Assembly (NCBI RefSeq): GCF_022605165.1
Contig: NC_063072.1
Coordinates: 434,001 to 498,000, forward strand
Source of the DNA: Purpureocillium takamizusanense
Taxonomy: Eukaryota > Ascomycota > Sordariomycetes > Hypocreales > Ophiocordycipitaceae
DNA length: 64,000 nt
Direction of reading: 5' to 3'
Both the position numbers and the translations under genes were made by a program. Positions 41,246 through 50,814 of the stretch are shown piece by piece (the first letter of the stretch is position 1; every line of letters starts with the position of its first letter). The notes beneath the pieces are model-generated. The model did not search any database. It had not been told where the DNA came from and saw only the letters and a program-made list of their open reading frames with translations.

Positions 41246-41815
41246 TCGTACCTCGGACGGCGCTGTAGAGCGCTGTGAGCCTGGCGCTACGAGGCTCTGG
41301 TCCTAAAATCGTGCCGTTCCTCAGAGGGCTGCAGGGGTAATTAACACTGGTACGGCAGGTAGCAATACGCGGTGATGGCATTATTCTCAAGGCGCGCACG
41401 GGGTTACAGACAGAATATACAAGGATCAGCGAGGCGTGGCGTCAAGTTGTATGGAAACAAAAATTGTACTTTTTGAACAAATAGAACGTACAATACTTCG
41501 TAGATGTAACCACAGAGTTCTCATGTTGCCCGTGAGAGCTTCACGACTAGTCCTACGACAATCATGAGTAAAGGATACCGTCGGCGTAGAGCATGCTTAC
41601 CCGACCAGCACGCCTGGCGCTATGAGCAGGCGCGCCATCAACCCCTGAAGCGTCAGCACGCAAATTGGGCCAGACGCCGAGACTCGAGCTCGCGACTCGA
41701 GTAATCACCACCATGTTATAAGAACCCACTGTTGATTGCAGCACAGGCATTGCGTCGTCCATCAAACCCCTCAAGTAAAAGCATCGCAACAGTCTTATAA
41801 CGCCAGGCCCCCACG
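41246..41815. other. Spacer before the HET gene
   Basis: It should contain the HET gene promoter. Nothing else is visible. Confidence 0.4.
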
Positions 41816-43846
41816 ATGCGCCTCATCAACAATGCGACGCTCACGCTCGAGTCCTTCATGGGCAAGCCGCCCGCCTACGCCATCCTCTCGCACACCTGGG
41901 CCGACGAGGAGGTCGTCTTCGAAGACTTCATCGACGCCGAGGACGGCGGCCGCCTCCCTCGAGGGCAGAAGAGGAAGGAAGACAAGAAAGGCTTCCGCAA
42001 AATCGCCATGACGTGCGAGCTCGCGCGGGCCGAGGGCCTCACGCACTCATGGGTCGACACGTGCTGCATCGACAAGCGCAGCAGCGCCGAGCTCACCGAG
42101 GCCATCAACTCCATGTTCCGGTGGTACGCCGACGCCGCCGTGTGCTTTGCCTGGCTGGCCGACCTGGCCCCTGAGGCGGAAGGTCAAGAGGCAGGGCTAT
42201 CGATGCGCCCCTCGCCTTACCAGCGGCAACAGCAGCAGCAGGAGCACAAAGAGCAGAACGAGGAGGAGGAAAAGGTCGAAGCAGCCTCCAAAGTGACGAT
42301 ACCAGGCCTCGAGCGCTGCCGCTGGTTCACCCGCGGCTGGACCCTGCAGGAGCTCATCGCGCCGCCGACGGTCCGCTTCTACGACTCGGCCTGGCGCCCC
42401 CGCGGCACCAAGGCGGACCTCGGGGCGCAGCTCGCGCGCATCACCAACGTCCACCGCTCGACGCTCGCCGACCCGAAGCGCATGCACCGCCTGTCCGTGG
42501 CCGCGCGCATGGCGTGGGCGGCCGGGCGCGAGACCACGCGCGCCGAGGACGCGGCGTACTGCCTGCTGGGCGTCTTCGACGTCAACATGCCGCTGCTCTA
42601 CGGCGAGGGCGGCGAGCGCGCGTTCCTCCGGCTCCAGGAGGCGATTGCGTCGCAGACCAACGACCTTTCGCTGTTTGCGTGGACGGCTCAGCCAGCGGCG
42701 GCGGCGGCGACAGCAGGAGCAGCGGTAAGAACAGAGGAAGAGGGGGGCGACAGGAAACCGCAGAGCTTCCGCGGCGTGCTTGCCTCGTCGCCAGCCGAGT
42801 TCCGCGGCGCGGCGTCTATACGGCTGCTGCGCGACGCGGCGTATGACCCCGAGTTCCTCATCACCAACAAGGGGCTGCGCATGAACACGAGCATCTTCGC
42901 CGGAGACGGCGGCTACTTTCTAGGCCTCAACTGCGCGCACTACTACAACGACAGTGGCCCGCCTTCTTCTGCGCATGAACATGGCCAAGGGGGACAAGTG
43001 ACGGCGACGGCGGCGACGACGACGACGCACGGCGAGGAGCTCGGCATCTGGATCCAGCAGCACGGCGGCGGCGTGTACAACCGCGTGCGCCCGCACGAGC
43101 ACGCGCGCCGCCCGCCCGGCGAGAAGCCCAAGCCGGCGCGCATCTTCCTCTCGCGGCACGTCTCAGCCGAGCTGTCGCTGGAGCTCGAGGACAGCCAGGA
43201 CCGGGCGCTGGTGCTGCGGCGCGGCTTCAACGAGCACCTGGTCGCGCCGCACAGCCCCGAGTTTCCCTTTGCCGCCATCTCGGTGCTGCCGGCGGACCAG
43301 TGGGACGCGCGACGGCGCATGTTTGTGACGCGCGGGGCGGCTGGGGGCGGAGGAGCAAGAGAAGTAGGAGGAGGAGAAGGAGGAGGTGGTGGTGGGTTCG
43401 CGGCGTACGCGTATTTCATGGCGCGGTTCGACTGCGACGTGTTCCGCGAGGAGATTGTTGCGAGCTCCGAGAGCTTCGTGCTGGCGTTTGGGTGGCGCGC
43501 CGGCGAGGACGAGCCGTGGGTGAGCGTCGCGTCGATGCGCGAGCCCGCCGTGCACGAGGCCATGGGCGACGTGGGCAGGATGACGGCGGCGGTTCTTGGG
43601 GGGGCGGGGGAGACGAGGAAGAGGGACGTCAGGGAGATGGTGCTGCGGGACTACTACCAGTGGATCACAAAGGTCATCCGCGTCTCGGTGGAGGCCGTGG
43701 CGACGGCGGAGGGCATGGTGGTGTACAATATCGACATGGACATGGTGGACGCGCCGGACCATGTGCTCAACGGGCCCGAGGGGGCGCTCTCTCACCCGGA
43801 GAGCCCGCTGTACAAGAAGATGAGACCGAACCGGCGACGGAAGTAA
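41816..43846 (+). CDS. HET-domain protein (heterokaryon incompatibility type)
   Basis: The intronless frame encodes 676 residues from the ATG at 41816. The HET domain covers roughly residues 1-190: MRLINNATLTLESF, AYAILSHTWADEEV, GLTHSWVDTCCIDKRSSAEL, EAINSMFRWYADAAVCFAWL, and after a Gln/Glu-rich insert, RCRWFTRGWTLQELIAP. Next comes the usual downstream block (LSVAARMAWAAGRETTRAED, AAYCLLGVFDVNMPLLYGEG, FLRLQEAIASQTNDLSLFAW) and a less conserved C-terminal half with Gly-rich inserts near residue 520. HET domains trigger programmed cell death in incompatible fungal fusions or after recognition of non-self; they are TIR-like folds. No NACHT, WD or ankyrin repeats follow, so it belongs to the common stand-alone type. 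It is intact, with strong GC3 bias. Confidence 0.92.
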   Translation: MRLINNATLTLESFMGKPPAYAILSHTWADEEVVFEDFIDAEDGGRLPRGQKRKEDKKGFRKIAMTCELARAEGLTHSWVDTCCIDKRSSAELTEAINSMFRWYADAAVCFAWLADLAPEAEGQEAGLSMRPSPYQRQQQQQEHKEQNEEEEKVEAASKVTIPGLERCRWFTRGWTLQELIAPPTVRFYDSAWRPRGTKADLGAQLARITNVHRSTLADPKRMHRLSVAARMAWAAGRETTRAEDAAYCLLGVFDVNMPLLYGEGGERAFLRLQEAIASQTNDLSLFAWTAQPAAAAATAGAAVRTEEEGGDRKPQSFRGVLASSPAEFRGAASIRLLRDAAYDPEFLITNKGLRMNTSIFAGDGGYFLGLNCAHYYNDSGPPSSAHEHGQGGQVTATAATTTTHGEELGIWIQQHGGGVYNRVRPHEHARRPPGEKPKPARIFLSRHVSAELSLELEDSQDRALVLRRGFNEHLVAPHSPEFPFAAISVLPADQWDARRRMFVTRGAAGGGGAREVGGGEGGGGGGFAAYAYFMARFDCDVFREEIVASSESFVLAFGWRAGEDEPWVSVASMREPAVHEAMGDVGRMTAAVLGGAGETRKRDVREMVLRDYYQWITKVIRVSVEAVATAEGMVVYNIDMDMVDAPDHVLNGPEGALSHPESPLYKKMRPNRRRK

Positions 43847-44112
43847 CAAGTCGAAAACTCAAGAGCAGCGTTGAACCGGACTGAAGGAAGGAGGGTGGTC
43901 GTCTCCCAGCAAAGCATCGTGGAGCGATGGCGCATGGTGTTGTGAGCAGTGCAGAGTCAGAGTTGTGCACCCGTCGTCGGCGATATGCAGTGCACTAATA
44001 TGCAGCCACTCAGTATTATTATGCCAACGACCACAGGGCCAAAAGGAAAAGCAACAAAAGGGTGGACAAAAAAGAAGTGTGACAAGGCCAAAAAAGAAAG
44101 ACAGCCTTGTAA
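43847..44112. other. 3' flank of the HET gene up to the tRNA
   Basis: A short A/G-rich spacer (AAAAGGAAAAG-type runs around 44040-44100) borders the tRNA 3' end. No terminator can be defined. Confidence 0.35.
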
Positions 44113-44184
44113 CTCTCCCGCCGGGAATTGAACCCGGGTCTCAAGCGTGACAAGCTTGCATACTGACCACTATACTACGGAAGA
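44113..44184 (-). tRNA. tRNA-Asp(GUC)
   Basis: The 72-nt cloverleaf is complete on the minus strand: acceptor TCTTCCG pairs with CGGGAGA (one G-U), D stem GTAT/GTAT, anticodon stem CAAGC/GCTTG with loop TTGTCAC (anticodon GTC), T stem CCGGG/CCCGG with loop TTCAATT, discriminator G. There is no intron. The A and B boxes fit RNA polymerase III promoters. Confidence 0.95.
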
Positions 44185-44809
44185 TGGAGAAATGACCTTT
44201 TTGAGGTCATCGTAGTGAGTCGTGGCGACGGCTGCTGATGGGAAAATTCCCGAGCTGAATCCACTTATCAAGCGTGCCCATCATCGTTTGGCGTTTTGGT
44301 CTGGACTGGTGGAGTTTTTTTTTTGCGCCCTGAGCCTGCGCCGGGCAGGGGTTTGACAAAGTCTGGACCGGCGGCGGCTCCACACGCTGTGTGCAAATAT
44401 GTTTATGCACCACAGCGTATTATTGTACTGTATTGTGAGCAGCTGGTTCGGTTGTTTTTCAAGAGTCTCTCAAGCACATCATATTGCTGCACTTGGGTGG
44501 TGTGACAATCGATATCTCCGCGTCTTGCAGTTGACAGTTTTCGCGACCGTTTTGGAATTGCCCGTTTGGGAAACCGGCTCGGGCGGGCCGCGACCCCACC
44601 CACTCACCGCTGCCCGTCGTCCGCTCCTTCAAAGTCCAGCCTCCGTCCTCCGACACGGCGCACGTGACCACGGAAATTCGTGCTCCATCCTGCTGCAGCA
44701 GCGACACTCTCCATTCTCGCGCATCGACAAAAAAATCCCAGAGCGAAACAAGCTTCACCTCTCCTCGACTCGACACGACACGTCCACCGCCCTCCTTCTC
44801 ACCCTCGCC
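44185..44809. other. Spacer between tRNA-Asp and the mL57 gene
   Basis: It holds the promoter and leader of the mL57 gene; a T10 run is near 44315. The frame open from 44399 is upstream leader sequence. Confidence 0.4.
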
Positions 44810-45771
44810 ATGGCGGCGCTCCCACCCTGCCGCGCGGGCCTCGCGCGCAGCCGCCTCGCCCTGCGCAGTCTGCACGCGTCCCCCCTCCGCACCGGCTACG
44901 CGACCACCGAATCGACGACATCCTTCTCCCCCTCATCCTCCTCATCCTTCTCCTCATCAGCGTCTTCCTCGACATCAACAACAATCCCCGAGTCCTTTCA
45001 AGCATCATCAGGCACGAATGCGGCGGCACCGCCGCGGTGGAGCCAGACGCCCGCGGGCATGAAGGCGCCGGTGCAGATGGACTTTGCGCGGTCGCCACGC
45101 AACAAGGTGTGGACCGTCAACAGCAACCCCGAGCGGCTCGACGACATGTACGAGCGGCTGCTGGGCCCCGGCGGCAGCAAGATGCTCCCAGAGGAGCTCA
45201 AGTGGCTGGCGGTGACGCACAAGAGTTTTGATCAAGGGCGACGAGGGTTCAACGACCGCCTTGCGCTGATGGGTGCGTCCCACTCTCCCCTCTTCCTCTC
45301 CCTCCATCAGACACCTTCTGTCTTTCTCCTATTCGCCATTTCAATGGACCGTTGACTGACCGTCTTCCCCGCGCAGGCCGCCTCACCATCATCATGGAAG
45401 CCACCAAGGACATCATCAGCCGTCCTCCCCATACCGCCGCCGCCGCCGCCGCCGCGGCGGACCCGCACGGCCGGGAGCCATTCACACACGAGGCGCTCGC
45501 GGGCGTGGACAACCTCTCCGCGACGACGCCGCGCGACGCCGTCGGCAAGGAGCGGCTGCACGCGCTGGCGTCGAGCGTGGGGATGCTCGACGTGGTGCGG
45601 TGGAAGCCCCGTCTGCCGCGGCGGCTCGAGGCCTCGGGCGTGGAGACGGTGCTCAGCAGCGCCGTCATGGCCGTCGTGGGCGCCGTGACGCTGCAGCACG
45701 GCGCAAAGGTGGCGTCGCGGGTGGTGCGCGAGCGGATACTCGCGCGCCTGCCGCCCCAGGAGGCCAGGTAA
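44810..45771 (+). CDS. MRPL15: Mitochondrial large ribosomal subunit protein mL57 (RNase III-like fold)
   Basis: Exons 44810-45272 and 45377-45771 are joined over a 104-nt intron (GTGCGT donor, GCGCAG acceptor), giving 285 residues. The N-terminus is a mitochondrial presequence (MAALPPCRAGLARSRLALRS) followed by a Ser-rich stretch. The RNase III-like domain starts near residue 105 with LLGPGGSKMLPEELKWLAVTHKSFDQGRRGFNDRLALMGRL in short blocks typical of fungal mL57 (yeast MRPL15). The usual RNase III catalytic acidic signature is degenerate, as in this ribosomal family. It ends with a hydrophobic helix (VLSSAVMAVVGAVTL). The role is structural, in the mitoribosome large subunit. The symbol follows the yeast orthologue. 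Confidence 0.85.
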
Positions 45772-46375
45772 AAAGGTAGCTGGTGCACGAGGGGGCGTGT
45801 AATTCTATATGTATCATCAGAGGCGGACGGCAGGTATGTGGACGGGATGCATGTGGATGGGTGGATGGGCCGCCAGAGACGGTGTGTGTATAAAAGCTGG
45901 AAGCCATGACTAGACAGAACTCGGGCACATCAAAATACAGACATTTATACATGCAAGCGCACTGGGGTGGCGTCAGTACGCCATGGCGAGATGAGGGTGA
46001 TGTCAACCACCTGATGTCGATGTGGGCGCTCTCAGCTCCATGCAGATGTATGCCCTCTCAACGCCATGCAATATAAATACATCCAAGCCCACCAAAGACG
46101 TGTCAGCAAGCCTTGACCAGAACAGGTGCTGCTAGGTAGTGTAACGCAGACATTACTTCCCAGCTCGACTATGGACCACGCACCAGCTAGTAGGCCAGAA
46201 GGAGACAAAGGGCTAGGATATATCAAAGCAGACATGACAGGACATCCAAGCTCATCAGCGCATGCTCATCGTGCCACCACCACTCCATACATCGCATAGG
46301 AACCAAATCCACCATTATCATTACGTACCCCCTGCCTGCCTCCGAGTCTTCATCCTCAACCTCATCCACCGCCCA
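45772..46375. other. Convergent intergenic region
   Basis: It is the 3' flank of both mL57 and the minus-strand membrane protein. No further gene is seen. Confidence 0.45.
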
Positions 46376-47776
46376 TCATCCCAGCAGCGGCTCCCTCTCC
46401 CCCCTCCCCCGCCGCTGTCCCTCGTCTTCCCTCTCCTCATCCTCGTCCTCCACCAGCTCACCCTCACCCTCATCATCACCACCCAGCAGCCCCCTCAGCG
46501 CCTCCCGCAGCAGCCTCTCGCGGACGACCCACCCCGCGCACACCCCCGCGCCCGGCCCCAGCACCGCGCCCACCAGCAGCATCGTCGCCGGCGCCCGCCA
46601 GCCCACCTCGGCGAACACCCAGTACAGCACCGTCAGGGCCAGGAACTGCGCGTCCACCTCGAGGAACTTGACGGCCGAGCGCGTCATCTCGCGCCGGTCG
46701 TCGCGCCCCGCCGCCAGGTTGGCCGCCAGCAGCGCGTGCGCCGCGACCGACGCCAGCGCGGGGAGGCCGTACAGCGCCGCGAGGGGCTTGTTGGTGCCGC
46801 CGCCGCTTGCTCTCCCCTGCTGCTGCTGCCGGCGGTGCCTGCTCTGGCCGTCGGCGTCGTTGTCGTCGTTGTTGTTGTTGTTGTTGTGGCTGCTGCTGCT
46901 GCGGCCGCCGACATACTCAATGTGCACGCGCGCTGGCGTTGAGCGGCGGAACCTGCCCACGGCCCAGCGCACGAGCTGCCGCAGCAGCGACACGTACACG
47001 GGAAAGGGCAGCCACGCGGCGACGGAACCCGGGGAGCGCAGCGTGAGCATCAGCACCGAGGGGAGGTAGAAGCCGAGCGCGACGGCGAGCGGTATGGCGA
47101 CGATTTCCGCGTCGGCGACGCTGCGGTCCGTGTCGAGCGCCTTTTCGTCCCGTCGCCCCTCTTCGTCCTGCTGCTGCTGCCGCTGCTGCTGCTGCTGCGC
47201 CGTCACGCCCATGGGATCGTCCTCGCCGTCGGAGCGCGAGCCGCCCGCAAACCACGACCGCGCGCGGTGCAGAAACGCCGGCACGATGACCACCTGCCAG
47301 ACGAGCGCCCCGCCGACGAGGTTGAACAGCAGCCACCACGGCGTCGGCCTCGCAATGACGTGCTTGCCGACGCGTTGCTTCCTGCCGCCGCGCCGGTTTT
47401 TGCCGTTGCTGTTGTTGTTGTTGCACGCGCGGGCCGACTCGGCGGTCGCGACGCTCATGAGGGCGCCCACGCCGGCGAGCAGCTCCGCGACGGCGGCGCG
47501 GGAGCGGGCGGCGTCGAGGGCCTCGGCGAAGAAGCTGACGAGGAAGCAGGCCGGGGTGGCGACCCATGAGGGGACGAGGCGGGCGTCGGTGAGGAGGGGC
47601 AGGCGCTCGCGGGCGTGGCACTGGGACCAGAGCAGGGCGGCGTTGACGTCGGAGTGGGCGAAGAGGGTGGCGCAGGCGAGGACGGCGAGGAGCACCAGGG
47701 GGAGGAGCAGGTGCGGGAAGAGGGGGAGGGTCTGCACGGGGGGGCGGAGGAGCGTGGCAAGCGAGGGGAGCTTCAT
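46376..47776 (-). CDS. Polytopic membrane protein with polar low-complexity inserts (466 aa)
   Basis: A single frame from the ATG at 47776 (MKLPSLATLLRPPVQ) encodes 466 residues; the frame is open further upstream but only from a TTG and through a His repeat. Hydrophobic helices occur near residues 17-40, 70-85, 90-110, 150-170, 230-255, 260-280, 345-365 and 380-425, so about eight passes. Loops hold Gln runs (TAQQQQQRQQQQ), an Asn run and Asp-rich stretches, and the tail is acidic (LVEDEDEEREDEG). No transporter or enzyme signature is recognised; it resembles unassigned fungal integral membrane proteins. Strong GC3 supports coding. Confidence 0.65.
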   Translation of the reverse strand: MKLPSLATLLRPPVQTLPLFPHLLLPLVLLAVLACATLFAHSDVNAALLWSQCHARERLPLLTDARLVPSWVATPACFLVSFFAEALDAARSRAAVAELLAGVGALMSVATAESARACNNNNSNGKNRRGGRKQRVGKHVIARPTPWWLLFNLVGGALVWQVVIVPAFLHRARSWFAGGSRSDGEDDPMGVTAQQQQQRQQQQDEEGRRDEKALDTDRSVADAEIVAIPLAVALGFYLPSVLMLTLRSPGSVAAWLPFPVYVSLLRQLVRWAVGRFRRSTPARVHIEYVGGRSSSSHNNNNNNDDNDADGQSRHRRQQQQGRASGGGTNKPLAALYGLPALASVAAHALLAANLAAGRDDRREMTRSAVKFLEVDAQFLALTVLYWVFAEVGWRAPATMLLVGAVLGPGAGVCAGWVVRERLLREALRGLLGGDDEGEGELVEDEDEEREDEGQRRGRGEREPLLG

Positions 47777-49600
47777 GGCGGGTGTTGATGATGGGGAAGG
47801 ATGACGATGGTGGTGGTGATGATGGCGATGATGGCGATGACGATGGTCCAAAGAACCCAGCCGTAGGGGATGGGGCGTTGGCGTTGCTAGTATTCGAGCG
47901 CTAGCGGCCTAAAATTGTAGCCCCTCAGATTGTATAAAGTAAGTTGCGCGGGCGTTGCGTCGCAGCTCAACGCGATGAGTGAGGTTATCGTCAACAAGTG
48001 AACGATGAGCCGTATTCGAGTCAAAAAATCAACAAACCTCCCGCACAAGCGGACGGAGCGCGCACGCACGCAGTCTGCATTCAAGCCCTCGTCTCGCAGC
48101 GTCAAGTCAAAAGTTCGAGTTCGCAGACGCAGACGTCGACCAGGAGAAGAGACGGGGAAAAGAGGTGCGGAAGGGGGAAGAAAAACAAGTGAATCATCGA
48201 CCGCCTCGGACGACCGAACGTGAGGCGACATGGAGGCCGGTTTTCCATCCAGGGGTCTGTCCCCGTCGTCCAGGGGTCCTGCCTGGTACAACCCACTGTA
48301 CGTACCTCTATACCCCGTACACTGGAGGCATGAACGGGAGGGACCCTTCCAGTGGGTGAAGTGGAGTGAAGTGGAGCTGGAGTGGATGGAGGCTACCCGA
48401 CCCGTCCACCGCCTGTTGAGCACACTGAAGCAGTGCCCAGTGGATTCCAGCCGCTCTGCTAGGCTGCCGCTGTGCTGCCTGGGCTGGCTTCCAACTACAG
48501 CATACGGGGGGCACATGCCGCCCGCCACCAGCGCACCTACATGCCCCCCCCCCCCCCGGTTCCCTTTCCAACGTATCCCCATTCACAGTCTACGTGGTGT
48601 ATGGTTCCCGTCGTGTCTGTCATCCCATCCCATCGCTGAGACCCTGAACCTTCACCTCCCTTCACACTCCCTCGTCCCGTACCGCCGACGCCTGACGAGA
48701 GCTCTTGCTCCCTCCCACTCCAAGTCCTCTCGCCATGCACCACCCCATTAGCATGTCGAGTTCCCAGGCTCGTTCCCTCCCGGGCGGGCTCCCGTCCGTC
48801 CACACATCAGGTACTAAGTTACTACGCTACCTAGCCCAGGCCAAAGGAGGAGAAGAACCCGCCGTGTCATCCACTGTCATGGACCATGGCGGCGGCGGCG
48901 GCGGCGGCGGCGGTAGTGGTGGTGGTGGTGGTGTAGAAGTGGTGCAAAGTGTCCACGCGACCAGCAAACCCCGTTGACACGGCGAGGCCTCGTGAGCACC
49001 ATCACCACCACCACCACCACCACCGGCGGCGGCGCCGTCAGATCCAGAGACGGCTCCTCCCATCCACACGCACGCACACACAGCCTTCTTCGCACACCCA
49101 CGAGACACTCATCACGCGGGCAGTTCACTCCTCCAAGACCCATCATAGCATCCCCCCCCCCTTTCTTGCGCCGCCGCACTAACATGTGTGCACGCGTGCG
49201 TGCTCGGGTGACGCCGCCGCTGCCGCTGCTAGAGCTGATGCTGCATTTTACCTAGGACGATCCGGCATAGCACGGCACGGAACGGTGCCGGGTCCGGTGG
49301 GGCCGTTCTCCCGGAACGGAACGGACGCCCGCCCGCCCGCCCGCCCGCCCGACTTACACATCCGCAACGACGACGCGCCGCGCCTCTGCGCCAGCATCCC
49401 ACCAAACACAAGCACACCTATCCATGGACCTCAAAATACATTCACACGCTACCCATATGCTATGCTTGGCGACTGTCGTCCGTCGCCGTGGTGTCATGCC
49501 GCCAGGTCCCTTGTCCATGCTCGTCCACTTCAATCAGCTCATGCTCGTCCGTCCAGATCCCTCCCGTCCCCATCTCGCGCCGTATAAATACACCCAAGTA
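47777..49600. other. GC-rich intergenic region with simple repeats
   Basis: About 1.8 kb upstream of the membrane-protein gene. It contains a C14 run (48544-48557), GGC/GGT trinucleotide tracts (48890-48930), CAC tracts (49000-49025) and a CCCG tract (49328-49350). Long frames through these tracts are compositional. A 231-codon minus-strand frame (47887-48582) has no domain and is not accepted. Confidence 0.45.
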
Positions 49601-49641
49601 ACGTCGGGCCCCCAAATTCGGGCACACCCACTTTCGGGCAC
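49601..49641 (+). repeat. Left terminal inverted repeat of the AT-rich element
   Basis: It matches the reverse complement of 50668-50708 at 39 of 41 positions and contains two TTCGGGCACACC-like copies. Confidence 0.85.
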
Positions 49642-50667
49642 ACCTCTATACTTAAAGCAATACCTTAGTAATATTAATAATATATTTAATATAATTACTA
49701 AGCTAAATATAAAATACTTTTATAGCTATAGTAATATAGTTCTCTTATATTTTATAATAACTATATAATATTATATTATATTTAATAAAATAGAAATTCT
49801 TTTTATAAAATATCTTAAGTATTTAAATATAAAAGATTTATTTTTTTAATAAATCTAAATAAATTATATTATATATTCTTTTATTTATATTACTTTATTT
49901 ATTAATATAGCTTTAAGGATATAAGTAAAATTTTCTTATATATATAATATAAAATTAATAAAGAATTTTAAAAGATATATATTAAATTTAGTTAAGGATT
50001 CCTATAGATATCTTTAAGAAACCTTAACTAAATCTATAAACTTATTATTAATTATAGAAAATAGATATAAAGTTAACCTCTTTAAATATATAAGACTTAA
50101 GCTTTTAATATTAAATTAAAAAAATTATTTTATATTTTAATAAGCTATATATAATATAATATTAATATTAAATTTTCTCTTAAGAAAAATTAAAAAAATA
50201 AATTCTTTTTTTATTTTATACCTTAAATATAAAAGATAAAAGTATTAAAAAATAAGGTTTATATATATATTTAAATCTATATATTATAAAAATAAAAATA
50301 TATTATTATAAATTATATTTTCTATATTTTCTATATATAGTAATTTTTATATATATAATAAAAAATCTATAAAAAATTATATATAATAGAAATTATAAAG
50401 TAAACTTTAAAATAGAAATATAGAATATTATTACGATTTAATTATATTATATATTAATTTATAAATAGCTTACTTAATTTATTATTAATATTATTATTTA
50501 AATTTTAAAAATAACTTTAAAAATCTATAATAAATTTAAAAATAAAGATATAAAATATAATTTATAACTACTATATATTCTATATAATAAGATATTATAT
50601 ATTAAAAAAGTAGCGTATTACCTATTTTATTTAATTAATAATGGAATTATTTATATATTCTTATAGG

Positions 50668-50708
50668 GTGCCCGAAAGTAGGTGTGCCCGAATTTAGGGG
50701 CCCGACGT
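50668..50708 (-). repeat. Right terminal inverted repeat of the AT-rich element
   Basis: It is the partner of 49601-49641; both differences are C-to-T changes before A, read on the minus strand. Confidence 0.85.
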
Positions 50709-50814
50709 TAAATGCCATGCTCCAAGCTCCGCATAAATGCCTCTTCAGATGCAACGCCAGCAACCACATGTAACAAGCAACGCCCCGCCTACATCGACAG
50801 TCATCTTCCCACCT

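Larger units (their letters stand above)
49601..50708. mobile_element. TIR-bounded DNA element with extremely AT-rich core
   Basis: The 1108-bp element starts ACGTCGGGCC and ends with its inverted partner, with TA on both sides (49599-49600 and 50709-50710). The 41-bp inverted repeats are GC-normal and differ at two sites, both CpA to TpA transitions in the right arm. Between them lies about 1 kb in which sampled 60-base lines hold only 7-8 G/C, with no usable frame. The start sequence and TA duplication fit a pogo/Fot1-type Tc1-mariner derivative. The core may be a RIP-destroyed interior or natively AT-rich. Confidence 0.8.

Noticed and set aside
47887..48582. 231-codon minus-strand frame
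   Set aside because: No domain, passes through simple-repeat sequence and has poor codon pattern.
49650..50660. Possible mitochondrial DNA insertion
   Set aside because: The core is even more AT-rich than usual fungal mtDNA, has no recognisable mitochondrial gene, and is framed by TIRs with a TA duplication.
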